In this document: one piece after another, positions 8,041 to 18,116 of the stretch | Layout of the letters: the number at the start of each line of letters is the position of its first letter | Numbering within the stretch: position 1 is the stretch's first letter | Assembly: GCF_000612505.1 (NCBI RefSeq) | Contig: NZ_CP004078.1 | Location: forward strand, 4,069,252 to 4,133,251 | DNA length: 64,000 nucleotides | DNA from: Paenibacillus sabinae T27 | GTDB lineage: Bacteria > Bacillota > Bacilli > Paenibacillales > Paenibacillaceae | Reading direction: 5' to 3' | Made by a program: the position numbers and the translations under genes | Notes under the pieces: model-generated | What the model saw: only the letters and a program-made list of their open reading frames with translations | What the model was told of the DNA's origin: nothing | The model's database searches: none

Positions 8041-9343
8041 GATGCTCCGCCTCCCTTCTCATAAGTAGATTGCCTGCTTTATTGGTCCATTCCATTGCCC
8101 CGCGATAGCCAACGGAGACATTCATATACGATCCAAGCTCATCCCAAATCGGGAAGCCTGCAGGTAGGAACGCTGCTCCGATACGTTCTGCTCCAGCAAT
8201 TCCGTGTGAACTGCTGATCCACAGATCGGCTCCGCTTCCCAGGACTTCGGCGTCATCCAGATCTCCGACCCACACTTCACGTTCCATTTCGGCGACTGCC
8301 GGAGTTTCGCAGGAAGCAACGAGCGCTTTTTGTTCAACTCCCAGTTCTTCAAGCCACTCCGATACGGAGCGCAGATGATCCGGCTCAAGCGCAGCCAGCG
8401 CGGACACGCCCGCGAACTGAAAGTGCGCGTCAAGCATACAGTCGAGCAGATTCTCCCGCTGCCAGCAGTACCGGATGGGAACAGGAACTCCACTGATCTG
8501 ATGGAGAAAATTGAGCAGCTCGTCGGATGCCTTCAGTCCCATCGTTCCCTGGAACACTTTGTAAGGCGTTCCCAGAGCATTATGCAATCTTCTGGCCGGA
8601 CGCTCCATGCTGGCGCCAAAGGCGATAGTAAGCCCGGACTGCAGGCTCTGAAGCATGGAGTCCAGCGGGACTCCGCCTCTGGTCAGCGGCGAGAATCCGG
8701 TCAGCAGATGCCCGGACAGCGAAGTCGAAATATCCGGAAGCGCGATAACCTCGAAGCCGAAGGAAGATACGATTTCCTTAAGCTCCATTACATCACCGGG
8801 CGTAAGATACGAACCGGGAAGCAGCGTAATCTGGCGGGAATTCACATTCCGTTGTCCCCGAAGACCCGCCTGCTGAATCAGTTCATCAACCATAGCCTCA
8901 ACAGTTACACTGAATCCGGATTCCAGCGATCCGCGAAAGTCAGGCAGCGTTACGGAGAAGGCAAGGCCGCCGCGCATATTACGCTCTCTCTTATAAGACT
9001 TCAGCATGCTCTGGTAATCCACCCCGGCCACATCGGTCAGTTCCGTTCCGATAATTCCGATGATGTCCGGGCGATGCTTGGACAGTACCGCATTCAGAGC
9101 CTCTTCCAAATTCCGGTTTGCGTCAAAAATAACGTCCATTTCCTGAAGCGCTGAGGTTTGCACCGCAATCGGTTCGCGAAAATGACGGGTCAAAAGCGCT
9201 TTGGGAAAGGCGCTGCAGCCCTGTGAGCCGTGGACAATGGGCATCGCCCGGTAGCAGCCCTGCATAGCCAGAACGCCGCCCAAAGACTGGCCGATTTTGA
9301 GGGGATTGACCGATACCGGTTTGCTTCTTCTCTTAACGGTCAT
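8015..9343 (-). CDS. nifN: Nitrogenase cofactor scaffold subunit NifN
   Basis: A 442-residue NifK-like subunit of the NifEN scaffold on which NifB-co matures to FeMo-co. Motifs include NPLKIGQSLGGVLAMQGCYR and MPIVHGSQGCSAFPKALLTRHFREP, the Cys-containing P-cluster-like region. The ATG at 9343 (MTVKRRSKPVS) is selected because AAGGAGG lies 7 bases upstream; a longer frame has no ribosome site. It overlaps nifE by 11 bases and nifX by 26, so translation is coupled. Confidence 0.95.
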   Translation of the reverse strand: MTVKRRSKPVSVNPLKIGQSLGGVLAMQGCYRAMPIVHGSQGCSAFPKALLTRHFREPIAVQTSALQEMDVIFDANRNLEEALNAVLSKHRPDIIGIIGTELTDVAGVDYQSMLKSYKRERNMRGGLAFSVTLPDFRGSLESGFSVTVEAMVDELIQQAGLRGQRNVNSRQITLLPGSYLTPGDVMELKEIVSSFGFEVIALPDISTSLSGHLLTGFSPLTRGGVPLDSMLQSLQSGLTIAFGASMERPARRLHNALGTPYKVFQGTMGLKASDELLNFLHQISGVPVPIRYCWQRENLLDCMLDAHFQFAGVSALAALEPDHLRSVSEWLEELGVEQKALVASCETPAVAEMEREVWVGDLDDAEVLGSGADLWISSSHGIAGAERIGAAFLPAGFPIWDELGSYMNVSVGYRGAMEWTNKAGNLLMRREAEHRESRVRHR

Positions 9344-10694
9344 AGCTGCCCTCCTTATCCCAAGGAGCCGGCGAAGAAGCAAGCTTCCAGATCGGATTAA
9401 CCATGGAATCTACCAGTTCCTTGGCAAGACGAAGCAGACCCTCGTAACCCGCATAAGCTTTATGCCGCTCTTGATTGATGTCCACAAACGGAATTTGCTC
9501 TTTCATTGCAACATACATATTCCGGCCGCCGGCAATCATAATATCCGCCTTGCGCTCTCTAACCGTCTTAATAATCCGGCTTGCTCCGCCTTCCGGAATG
9601 TACTCTGTATCATCACCGACCCGGTCGGCAATCCTTTGTACATCCTCATCCGAGCTCTTGTTTGTTCCGACGCCTACGACCTGAATGCCCAGTTCCTTCA
9701 GCGCTGAAATGACCGACCAGCTTTTTACTCCCCCTGTATACAGCACCGCTTTTTTGCCTTTGAGAATTTTGCGGTATGGACGCAGATCATGAGCCAGCCG
9801 GTTCTCTTCACGTTCAGTCAACCGGTCAACCCGGCGTTCCATTTCCCTGTCGTTCAACAGGAAAGCCATTTGACGCAAGGAATAGGTGGTTTCTTTCGCG
9901 CCATAGAACGATCCTTCAAAATAAGGTATGCCGTACTTGGATTCCATCTGTTTCGCCAGTCCGAGCAATGCGCGGCTGCAGACGACCATATTGGCTTTCG
10001 CCCGGTGCGCCCAAGTAATCTCTTTATATCTGGCATCGCCCGTAATGCGAGATAAAAGCGTAATTCCCGCCTGGTTCATCAGCTTCTCAATGTCCCACAT
10101 CTCGCCGGCGATGTTATACTCACCAATCAGGTTCACACCAAGCGGAGTCTCCTGCTCCGGTTCTCCGGTACCGATAACGTATTGGAGCAGCGCATCGCCC
10201 GCGAGCCGGTTGCCGAGATTCTTGCTTCCGACAAAGCCGGGGCTGTTGACAGGCACTATCGGGATGCCCAGACGATCCGACGCCTCTTTACAGACGGCGT
10301 CCATATCTTCGCCGATTAGTGCCGTAACACAAGTTGAATATACAAAGATAGCCGGAGGCGTAAAACGCCCGGCAATATAGTCGATGCTGTCTCTTAGCTT
10401 TTTTTCGCCGCCAAAGATGATGTCATTATTACCTAAATCCGTCGCAAAACCGTACTGGGAGAGGGAAGGGCCACTCGAAAGGCTTCCCCGGCTTTCCCAA
10501 CTATTGCCGGCACAAGCGACCGGTCCATGCACCAGATGCGCTGCATCCATAATAGGAAGCAATGTAATTTGCGCTCCGTCGAAGGAGCATCCTCCGGCTG
10601 CCTCGCCCGGTTTTGGCCGTGGACAAGGTTTGGATTTGGGAGCCATGCTCCCGCAGGCCTGATCGTCTAACTCTTCCTTTCGAATAGGCTCCAT
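9333..10694 (-). CDS. nifE: Nitrogenase cofactor scaffold subunit NifE
   Basis: A 453-residue NifD-like subunit of NifEN. It shows the early CSFDGAQITLLPIMDAAHLVHGPVACAGNSW region, STCVTALIGEDMDAVC, and GEYNIAGEMWDIEKL. The ATG at 10694 (MEPIRKEELDD) is chosen; GGAG lies 11 bases upstream. The frame is open a further 66 codons but that part is not NifE-like. It follows nifK after about 227 bases that contain a 16-bp-arm hairpin, the largest gap in the operon, so it may be expressed at a lower level than nifHDK. Confidence 0.95.
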   Translation of the reverse strand: MEPIRKEELDDQACGSMAPKSKPCPRPKPGEAAGGCSFDGAQITLLPIMDAAHLVHGPVACAGNSWESRGSLSSGPSLSQYGFATDLGNNDIIFGGEKKLRDSIDYIAGRFTPPAIFVYSTCVTALIGEDMDAVCKEASDRLGIPIVPVNSPGFVGSKNLGNRLAGDALLQYVIGTGEPEQETPLGVNLIGEYNIAGEMWDIEKLMNQAGITLLSRITGDARYKEITWAHRAKANMVVCSRALLGLAKQMESKYGIPYFEGSFYGAKETTYSLRQMAFLLNDREMERRVDRLTEREENRLAHDLRPYRKILKGKKAVLYTGGVKSWSVISALKELGIQVVGVGTNKSSDEDVQRIADRVGDDTEYIPEGGASRIIKTVRERKADIMIAGGRNMYVAMKEQIPFVDINQERHKAYAGYEGLLRLAKELVDSMVNPIWKLASSPAPWDKEGSYDR

Positions 10695-10873
10695 TGGATC
10701 ATCATCTCCTTCGCTAAGACTTAGTGCTTCAATTCTCACAACCTTACGGCAAAAATAACTGAAATTAACACTCGGAAGAACGAAACGTTGGACCCCAATC
10801 CTTATACATTTCGCCGTTGTTAAAAAATCATTCATGATACAAATTATAACATATAATCTCTGAAAATAGGCCG

Positions 10874-10908
10874 AGGGAGCAGATTTATCCAAGATAAATC
10901 TGCTCCCT
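10874..10908 (-). other. Perfect hairpin between nifK and nifE
   Basis: Perfect 16-bp arms (AGGGAGCAGATTTATC / GATAAATCTGCTCCCT) with a 3-base loop begin 13 bases after the nifK stop. On the nif strand only a weak T-rich stretch follows (CGGCCTATTTTC). A 3'-end stabiliser or partial terminator is more likely than a full stop. It would raise nifHDK mRNA relative to nifENX. Confidence 0.7.
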
Positions 10909-10921
10909 GTTTTACCTATAA

Positions 10922-12475
10922 TTAGCGAACCAAATCAACGAGCCCGGATGGGTTATTGTCCAGTTGCTCAAGGACAATATTGACGATCAAGGTCAGCAGA
11001 TTCAGTGCTCCTTGGTAGCCGATAATCGGATTACGATGCATATGATGACGGTCAAAGATCGGGAAGCCTACGCGGACCAGCGGTACTCCCGCATCCTTGG
11101 CAGCAAATTTAACGTGCGAGCTGCCGATAGCCAGATCAACCGGATCGTTAATCAGCAGGGAACGCAGGTGCCACAAGTCTTTGCCAACATAAACCGTTGC
11201 TTCGGAACCGTATGGGCTGGTTGCAAGCAGCGCTTCAACCTCTTCTTTCCACTTCTTGCCGTCGAATTCCACATCGCCGTTCGAGCACAGGATGTGTACC
11301 GGCTCGATGCCAACTTCGAGGCAGAATCCGATGAGGCCAAGCAGCAGGTCAGGGTCGCCGGCCAGGGCAACGCGTTTGCCATGCAGGTAAGGATGGCTAT
11401 CGGTGTAAGCGTCAACTACGCGTCCGCGTTCTTCCTTCAGCGATTCCGGAACCGGAAGGCCAGTCAATTGGCTGATCGCTTCGAGCAGCTTATCCGTAGC
11501 TTTTACGCCGAGCGGAGTGGACAAGGAGGAAATTGGTTGTTTCCAAGTTCCGCTGATATATTCTTGAGTCTTCTTAAGCGTGTATTTTTGCAGTACAAGC
11601 GAACCCAGTGCGTTAGCGGCTTTCGGAACATCGGCAAGCTTCGTTCCGCCGTAGTAGTATTCATATTCTCCGTTAGCCGGGGAATCATAGTTGCCGCTGT
11701 GATCGCCGAGGATCGTGTACTTCGTATCGAAAGCGTTCAGGATTTTGCGGATTTCAGCAAAGTTGCCTGTGTAAGGCTCGAAACCAAGCAGTACGTTCAG
11801 CTTCTCGCCTTCTTCGCCAGTACCCGGAGCGGCAGTTTGGCCGGAACGGTCGAACAATTGGCTCAGAATGTTCTTGATCATGGCATCATAACCAGTGATA
11901 TGCGAGCCGATGAAGCTTGGCGTATTCGCAAAGGTCACAGGGAAATCTTCGGCGATAGCGCCTTTTTGACGGGCATTGCCGATAAAGGCCGACAGGTCGT
12001 CACCGATAACTTCCGCCATACAAGTGGTACATACAGCGACCATTTCTGGTTTGTACAGAGCAACAGCGTTCTGCAAACCGTCGATCATGTTGCTCATGCC
12101 GCCGAATACGGCAGCATCTTCAGTCATCGAGGAAGAAACGGCTGGCGTAGGCTCTTTAAAGTGACGGCTCAAATGGCTACGGAAGTAAGAGTTACAACCT
12201 TGGGAACCATGTACGAACGGCAGCGTTTTTTCGAATCCGAGTGCAGCCATAACCGATCCGAGCGGTTGGCAAGCTTTGTGAGGATTGATAACAACCGCTT
12301 TACGTTCGAAGTTCTTCTCCAAATACTCCGCAGATTTGGAGTAAGCAAGAGCTTCAGCTTTTGCTTCATCGCTGCAAGGTGCTTCAAATTGTTTCTTGTT
12401 TTCCCGTTGTTGTACATAGCGTTCTTCCGTAAACAAGGTGCTGTAATCCGGAATATCTATTCTTTCCTTGCTCAT
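10922..12475 (-). CDS. nifK: Nitrogenase MoFe protein beta chain NifK
   Basis: A 517-residue beta subunit of dinitrogenase. The P-cluster cysteines are at residues 69 ([10 protein letters not shown]), 94 ([19 protein letters not shown]) and 152 ([13 protein letters not shown]). The Mo-nitrogenase length and the C-terminal [21 protein letters not shown] are typical. Its ATG overlaps the nifD stop by 4 bases (ATGA), with AGGGGGCGAG upstream. Confidence 0.97.
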   Translation of the reverse strand: MSKERIDIPDYSTLFTEERYVQQRENKKQFEAPCSDEAKAEALAYSKSAEYLEKNFERKAVVINPHKACQPLGSVMAALGFEKTLPFVHGSQGCNSYFRSHLSRHFKEPTPAVSSSMTEDAAVFGGMSNMIDGLQNAVALYKPEMVAVCTTCMAEVIGDDLSAFIGNARQKGAIAEDFPVTFANTPSFIGSHITGYDAMIKNILSQLFDRSGQTAAPGTGEEGEKLNVLLGFEPYTGNFAEIRKILNAFDTKYTILGDHSGNYDSPANGEYEYYYGGTKLADVPKAANALGSLVLQKYTLKKTQEYISGTWKQPISSLSTPLGVKATDKLLEAISQLTGLPVPESLKEERGRVVDAYTDSHPYLHGKRVALAGDPDLLLGLIGFCLEVGIEPVHILCSNGDVEFDGKKWKEEVEALLATSPYGSEATVYVGKDLWHLRSLLINDPVDLAIGSSHVKFAAKDAGVPLVRVGFPIFDRHHMHRNPIIGYQGALNLLTLIVNIVLEQLDNNPSGLVDLVR

Positions 12476-13929
12476 ACGCTCGCCCCCTCTGGCTGTACTT
12501 TTTCTTTCTTATCAAACAGGTTCCAAACCGGGTTGTTCACAGTCATATCCATGTCCTTGGCGAAAATCTTGAAGCCGTCGAAGCCATGGTACGGACCGCT
12601 GTAATCCCAGGAGTGCATTTGACGGAACGGAATACCCATTTTGTGGTATACGTATTTTTCCTTAACACCCGATCCCATGAGGTCGATGTTCAGTTTTTGA
12701 GCCAGTTCTTCCAGTTCGTATGCAGTCGGATCGTCCATGATGATCGATCCTGTCTGCATATCAGGGAAGGTTCTTTCATAGTCGTCTTTATGAGCAAATT
12801 CGTAGCCTGTAGCAACGATTTCCATGCCCAGATCTTCGTAAGCGCCGATAGTGTGGCGGGAACGCAGACCGCCGATCAGCAGCATAACTTTCTTGCCTTC
12901 CAGACGAGGTCTGTATTTGCCGATGATGGCATCCATTTGCGGTTTGTACTTGGCGATAACCTTCTCGCAGTTTTCTTGGATCGTTGCGTCGAACTTCGCA
13001 GCGATTGCGCGCAGGCTTTCGTAAGTTTTGGACGGTCCGAAGAAGTTGTACTCCAGGTACGGAATTCCATAAGCTTGCTCCATGTGAGTAACCATGTAGT
13101 TCATGGAACGATGGCAGTGGATCAGGTTCAATTTCGCTTTGTGAGCCACTTGCAGCTCGTTCAGCGTACCGTCGCCGGACCATTGAGCAACTACGCGCAG
13201 ACCCATTTCTTCCAGCAGGATACGGGAAGCCCAAGCATCGCCGCCGATGTTATAGTCACCGATGATGTTTACATCGTAAGGACCGGTTTCGGCCAGTTCT
13301 GCTTTACCCATTACATAATCGCGGATAGCATCGTTCGCGATATGGTGACCGAGCGATTGGCTGACGCCGCGGAAACCTTCGCAACGTACCGGAACAACCG
13401 GCATTTCCAGCTCTTTGGCCATTTTCTTGGATACCGCTTCAATATCGTCACCGATCAGACCGATCGGACATTCGGATTGTACAGAGATACCTTTGGCCAG
13501 CGGGAACATTTCCTTGATCTCGCGGCAGATTACTTCCAGCTTCTTGTCGCCGCCAAAGACGATATCCGTCTCTTGGAAATCACTTGTGATTTGCATAGCG
13601 GTGAAGTTGTCGATACCAAGCGTACCGTTCGCATAGTTACGGCGAGTACCCCAGCTGTATTGTCCGCAGCCTACAGGGCCGTGGGAAATGTGTACCATAT
13701 CCTTGATTGGTCCCCATACCACGCCTTTGGAACCAGCGTAGGAGCAACCGCGAGGGGTCATTACGCCCGGACGGGATTTAACGTTCGATTTCAGGGAGCA
13801 ACTGCAGGATTCTTTAGTTTCTTCCGTGTTAATCTGAAAGTGCTTTTTACGGTCTTTTTTCGTTTTATCGGGATAGGCTTCCAGTATTTCCTCAACTAAC
13901 TTTTTGTTCGCCTCAATATCCAGTCCCAT
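12472..13929 (-). CDS. nifD: Nitrogenase MoFe protein alpha chain NifD
   Basis: A 485-residue alpha subunit carrying the active site. The P-cluster cysteines are C62 (TPRGCSYAG), C88 ([11 protein letters not shown]) and C154 ([11 protein letters not shown]). Substrate-pocket Q191 and H195 (VSQSLGHH) are intact, as are the FeMo-co ligands C272 ([11 protein letters not shown]) and H439 ([14 protein letters not shown]). These mark a functional molybdenum nitrogenase rather than the V or Fe-only types. Its ATG has AAGGAGG, and it is separated from nifH by 146 bases with a strong hairpin. Confidence 0.97.
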   Translation of the reverse strand: MGLDIEANKKLVEEILEAYPDKTKKDRKKHFQINTEETKESCSCSLKSNVKSRPGVMTPRGCSYAGSKGVVWGPIKDMVHISHGPVGCGQYSWGTRRNYANGTLGIDNFTAMQITSDFQETDIVFGGDKKLEVICREIKEMFPLAKGISVQSECPIGLIGDDIEAVSKKMAKELEMPVVPVRCEGFRGVSQSLGHHIANDAIRDYVMGKAELAETGPYDVNIIGDYNIGGDAWASRILLEEMGLRVVAQWSGDGTLNELQVAHKAKLNLIHCHRSMNYMVTHMEQAYGIPYLEYNFFGPSKTYESLRAIAAKFDATIQENCEKVIAKYKPQMDAIIGKYRPRLEGKKVMLLIGGLRSRHTIGAYEDLGMEIVATGYEFAHKDDYERTFPDMQTGSIIMDDPTAYELEELAQKLNIDLMGSGVKEKYVYHKMGIPFRQMHSWDYSGPYHGFDGFKIFAKDMDMTVNNPVWNLFDKKEKVQPEGASV

Positions 13930-13997
13930 TCGTTGAGCCTCCTTTTTTCATATGCAGGACATGTACCTCCTGCGTGGCATACTTCGTTTAAATTTCT

Positions 13998-14034
13998 TCC
14001 GGTGAATGACCGTCTCTCCACTCCATTCACCGGA
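13998..14034 (-). other. Hairpin between nifH and nifD
   Basis: The inverted repeat TCCGGTGAATG ... CATTCACCGGA (11-bp arms, 15-base loop) lies in the nifH-nifD gap and has no T-run. It is probably an mRNA-stabilising or processing hairpin behind nifH, whose product is needed in excess over NifDK. Confidence 0.65.
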
Positions 14035-14075
14035 TAACTTCTATTGTTACGCGAATTTCGTTCGCTTTTTTTTAA

Positions 14076-14960
<885 letters not shown>

Positions 14961-16337
14961 TCATCCCTTCGATATATTAATATTTTCAAAATAAGAACCG
15001 TATTTCACACTTTCGAGAATGGCTTCCTGTATTCCGCCCTTGCGGACCAGGGGCAGCACGCCAGCTTTGTTGAGCGCCGCGCGGGGCGCGTCGCCGATAC
15101 CGGAGCTGAGAAGAATCCGGCAATCGCTGAGGATTGAGGTGATCTCTTGAAGCGTTTCGCCTTTATCACCGTTGCAATCGGCTGTGCCGTGGCAGTATGC
15201 CTGAATCTTCCGGATACCGACAAATTCCACTTCGGCGCCGTCCGTATCGAAAATCATGAATTCCGTCGCGTGTCCAAAATGCTGGTTGACTTTGTCTCCG
15301 CCTCGGGAGGCAACCGCGACTCTGGTCTTCTTGTTCTCGTCAAGAATGTTCTGCCGATTCTGCTTGGCGATAACACGCTGACGGATTTTGGCGTCGAGTT
15401 CCTCCTGGAATTGCGACCTTGCATCGAGGTCCACTACAGGATCAGCTTCCATTGTTTCCAATTGGAAATCCTGATTCCGGTCCTGACCGAGCAGCCCTAC
15501 CGCGTCTGCACGGCATTGGCGGCAGTGGCGCATAAGCTTGGTTCCGCCCTCGCTAAGCTGCTGCTGCAGCGCGTTCAATTCCCTTGGACGGGGAGCCTTG
15601 CGGCCGTCTTTTTCATACTGGCTACCCGGGGCGATAATCAGCGGCGTCACATTGTGAAGCGTCGCACCGAGTTCTTTGACTTTCTTGGATACTTCAACCA
15701 GATGCTGATCATTAACCCCCGGGATCATTATCGAGTTGACTTTGACGAGAATACCTTGCTTGGCCAATGCCTCCACGCCTTGCAGCTGGCGGCTGATCAG
15801 CAGAGCGGCGGCTTCTCTTCCTTCGTAACGTACTCCTTCATCGAACACCCAAGGATAAATCTCTTTGCCTACATCGGGGTCGATCGCATTAATCGTAATG
15901 GTCACATGATTGATGCCAAGTTCCACGATTCGATCGATGTGCCGGTAAAGCGTAAGGCCATTGGTGCTGAGGCAAAGCATCACGTCCGGCACATGCTTTC
16001 TGACTCTGGCAAACGTATCGAACGTCTTATCCGCGTTTGCCAGCGGATCTCCGGGTCCGGCTATGCCGACTACCGAAAGCTGCATCAATTGTGCCGCCAC
16101 ACCTTTTACTTTCCGCTCCGCTTGCTCCGGAGTCAGCACCTCACTGACAACCCCTGGTCTGCTTTCATTCACGCAGTCGAATTTGCGGTTGCAGTAGTTG
16201 CATTGGATGTTGCAGGCGGGAGCGACCGGGATATGCATCCGGGCGAAAAACCGATGGGCTTCCTCGCTGTAGCAAGGGTGGCGACTGATGTCGTCCTCTG
16301 CTGCATTTGATAAACACGACGTCGGCTGCGGCTTCAT
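14961..16337 (-). CDS. nifB: FeMo-cofactor biosynthesis radical SAM protein NifB
   Basis: 458 residues. The N-terminal radical SAM domain has CNIQCNYC (C42, C46, C49), followed by NRKFDCVNESRPGV, specific to NifB. A C-terminal NifX-like domain (VAVASRGGDKVNQHFGHATEF) is fused, as is common in bacteria. It makes NifB-co, the Fe-S-carbide core of FeMo-co. The ATG at 16337 is set by AAGGAGGTG 7 bases upstream. It is the first gene of the operon, behind the GlnR-type control region. Confidence 0.97.
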   Translation of the reverse strand: MKPQPTSCLSNAAEDDISRHPCYSEEAHRFFARMHIPVAPACNIQCNYCNRKFDCVNESRPGVVSEVLTPEQAERKVKGVAAQLMQLSVVGIAGPGDPLANADKTFDTFARVRKHVPDVMLCLSTNGLTLYRHIDRIVELGINHVTITINAIDPDVGKEIYPWVFDEGVRYEGREAAALLISRQLQGVEALAKQGILVKVNSIMIPGVNDQHLVEVSKKVKELGATLHNVTPLIIAPGSQYEKDGRKAPRPRELNALQQQLSEGGTKLMRHCRQCRADAVGLLGQDRNQDFQLETMEADPVVDLDARSQFQEELDAKIRQRVIAKQNRQNILDENKKTRVAVASRGGDKVNQHFGHATEFMIFDTDGAEVEFVGIRKIQAYCHGTADCNGDKGETLQEITSILSDCRILLSSGIGDAPRAALNKAGVLPLVRKGGIQEAILESVKYGSYFENINISKG

Positions 16338-16485
16338 TTTTTCCCACCTCCTTAATGTAATGAGGAGTAGTACTCCCTCGCGCACGCTTCACTTCCTTCT
16401 CGTGTCGGAAGCATGCGTCTAAGTTTTGCGGAGCGTCAATTCCAAAGGTGTTTCGGAACCGACTTCCTTGGGTAAGATACAAGCA

Positions 16486-16532
16486 GGTTATTTGTTAGAT
16501 AACCTACATCCGACGTGTCAGTTAACCTGACT
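16486..16532 (-). promoter_or_regulatory. Downstream operator region of nifB (GlnR site II candidate)
   Basis: 16516-16532 reads TGTCAGTTAACCTGACT, one base off the GlnR/TnrA consensus TGTNA-N7-TNACA. It lies in the leader, downstream of the candidate promoters. Next to it is a second dyad, GGTTAT ... ATAACC (16486-16504). On the nif strand both contain AGGTTAnCTnAC. In Paenibacillus, a GlnR site downstream of the nif promoter represses under excess nitrogen; the assignment here is by position and consensus. Confidence 0.6.
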
Positions 16533-16565
16533 CCAACCTTTCTTGAAAAGCTTTGCTGTACACTC

Positions 16566-16594
16566 ATCATATTTTCAATCCCCTATATCGTCAA
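16566..16594 (-). promoter_or_regulatory. Candidate sigma-A promoter of the nif operon
   Basis: On the minus strand, TTGACG (16589-16594) and TATGAT (16566-16571) are separated by 17 bases. Transcription would start near 16559, about 220 bases before the nifB ATG, with the site II operator downstream. A competing pair lies at 16618-16647 (TTGACG, 18 bases, TATAGT), directly beside GlnR site I. Confidence 0.6.
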
Positions 16595-16617
16595 TTAGCG
16601 CAAATACGAAAAATCCC

Positions 16618-16647
16618 ACTATAATCTGGTGTTTGCAGTTTCGTCAA
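16618..16647 (-). promoter_or_regulatory. Alternative nif promoter
   Basis: TTGACG (16642-16647) and TATAGT (16618-16623) with 18-base spacing on the minus strand, 6 bases from GlnR site I. Either this or the promoter at 16566-16594, or both, could drive nifB. Confidence 0.4.
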
Positions 16648-16653
16648 AACAAA

Positions 16654-16670
16654 TGTCAGATTACATTACA
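16654..16670 (-). promoter_or_regulatory. GlnR binding site I upstream of the nif promoter
   Basis: TGTCAGATTACATTACA is a perfect match to TGTNA-N7-TNACA, the GlnR/TnrA box. It lies upstream of both candidate nif promoters. In studied Paenibacillus, a GlnR site in this position activates nif transcription under nitrogen limitation. Confidence 0.75.
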
Positions 16671-16855
16671 CATATGTATCATGTTTCCGTTTTCATAACC
16701 TGTTTTCATTGAAAATCAATTTCAATTTGATCTTCTTTTACAGCAGTTTTACACAAGGATTCTCCTTCTTTTTCCGTTTGCTGCGGCATAAGAACCTCCC
16801 CGACTCTTTCAACCTCCGAAAATATATAGAAGGCAATCACCCTGAGCTTCCGTCG

Positions 16856-16884
16856 TTGACAACGCTTTTCAACTACTATATGAT
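16856..16884 (+). promoter_or_regulatory. Sigma-A promoter of terC
   Basis: TTGACA (16856-16861), exactly 17 bases, TATGAT (16879-16884). The start site would fall near 16891, just ahead of the riboswitch core. The stretch between the nif operators and here (16671-16855) shows nothing else; a small open frame in it has no ribosome site. Confidence 0.75.
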
Positions 16885-16917
16885 CTTTTTAGGTAATAAC
16901 GAGAACATGAATATCCC

Positions 16918-17075
16918 GTAAAGGGGAGTAGCTGTTCAATAAAGTCGTCAATACGAGAGCTTCGTTATGGTTCTCCGGCTTTATTGGCAATATATAATTG
17001 TTAGCGAGACCTTTACCATTCTGATCGAGCCTCTTTTTGAGTCCGATCTGTTTGGTAAAGGTCTTTTTTATATAT
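16918..17075 (+). ncRNA. yybP-ykoY manganese riboswitch
   Basis: The hallmark AAAGGGGAGTAGC opens the element at 16919, followed by a paired aptamer region (GTCGTCAATACGAGAGCTTC ... GGTTCTCCGGCTTTATTGGC). The expression platform is a terminator: AGACCTTTACCA (from 17008) pairs with TGGTAAAGGTCT (to about 17066), followed by T6. Members of this class bind Mn2+ and switch on exporters such as TerC/YkoY-family proteins, which is the gene downstream. Confidence 0.85.
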
Positions 17076-17110
17076 TTTTGGTCATTATAAACATGAGGGA
17101 GGTAACAACA

Positions 17111-17941
17111 ATGGATTTCGGATTAATATTGGAATACGGCTGGGTGCTCCTTGTGCTCGTCGCGCTGGAAGGGCTGCTCGCTGCAGATAACGCTCTGGTG
17201 CTGGCAATCATGGTAAAACACCTTTCTGAGGAAACAAGGAAAAAGGCGCTCTTTTACGGGCTGTTCGGGGCGTTCCTCTTCAGGTTCGGCTCACTGTTCG
17301 TCATTTCGTACCTGGTCGACATCTGGCAGGTGCAGGCAATCGGCGCCGCTTATCTGCTATTCATTGCAACAAATCACATCATCCGCAAAATCGCCGCTTC
17401 CAAAAAGCCGGTAACGGAAGAAGCCGCGGAGAGCGGCACGAAGGAAGCTGCAGATAACAAGAAGGCGGGTTTCTGGATGACCGTCTTTAAGGTAGAGCTT
17501 GCGGATATCGCCTTTGCCGTCGACTCGATCCTTGCTGCGGTCGCTTTGGCTGTCGCGCTTCCGCCAAGCGGTCTTCCCCAAATCGGCGGACTGGACGGAG
17601 GTGTGTTCCTCGTCATTTTTGCCGGCGGGTTCATCGGGCTCGTGATTATGCGCTTCGCCGCTTCGTTCTTCGTCAAGCTTCTTCACTCCCGGCCGGGACT
17701 TGAGGTCGCTGCCTTCATCATTGTTGGCTGGGTTGGCGTCAAGCTTGCCGTCATCACGCTTGCGCACCCTTCGCTCGGCGTATTATCCGAGCACTTCGCC
17801 CATAGCACCTGGTGGAAAGCAACATTCTATATCGTGCTCTTGCTGATCGCCGCCATCGGCTGGTTCATGAGCAAGCAAACGATTGAGGAAAATAGAGCAG
17901 AAAATCCGGTCCGTGAACTCGATAAGCAGCTCGGAAAATAG
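17111..17941 (+). CDS. TerC-family integral membrane protein (probable Mn2+ exporter)
   Basis: 276 residues with about seven membrane segments. The two acidic membrane motifs of the TerC family are clear: LLAADNALVLAIMVKHL near residue 20 and VELADIAFAVDSILAAVALA near 135. An alanine- and lysine-rich cytosolic loop lies between. In Bacillus, members of this family (YkoY/MeeF group) are linked to Mn2+ export or metallation of exported enzymes. Control by the upstream Mn riboswitch fits that role. The ATG at 17111 has GGGAGG 8 bases upstream; the open frame upstream lies inside the riboswitch and is not coding. Confidence 0.9.
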   Translation: MDFGLILEYGWVLLVLVALEGLLAADNALVLAIMVKHLSEETRKKALFYGLFGAFLFRFGSLFVISYLVDIWQVQAIGAAYLLFIATNHIIRKIAASKKPVTEEAAESGTKEAADNKKAGFWMTVFKVELADIAFAVDSILAAVALAVALPPSGLPQIGGLDGGVFLVIFAGGFIGLVIMRFAASFFVKLLHSRPGLEVAAFIIVGWVGVKLAVITLAHPSLGVLSEHFAHSTWWKATFYIVLLLIAAIGWFMSKQTIEENRAENPVRELDKQLGK

Positions 17942-17963
17942 TAATTGAACCAATGAAGAAAAG

Positions 17964-18012
17964 AAACAGCCCTTCTCGCGCGATCCGGCGCAAGCGGGCT
18001 GTTTTCTTTTTA
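17964..18012 (+). terminator. terC terminator
   Basis: AAACAGCCC (17964-17972) pairs with GGGCTGTTT (17996-18004) around a GC-rich loop and is followed by TTCTTTTT. Confidence 0.85.
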
Positions 18013-18116
18013 ATAGAACTTATTTTGCGGGTCGTTATTGTTACGGAAGTTTTATGTTAGATACATGTGATGTATATGTCGGAATATTCAGATAGAAGAG
18101 AGACCGGTAACCCACG

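Noticed and set aside
16709..16921. Small plus-strand frame of 70 codons in the nifB-terC gap
   Set aside because: No ribosome site, Phe/Leu/Ser composition of AT-rich DNA, and it overlaps the terC promoter and riboswitch start.
16967..17110. Upstream in-frame extension of terC
   Set aside because: It lies within the riboswitch and its terminator; the real ATG at 17111 has a proper ribosome site.
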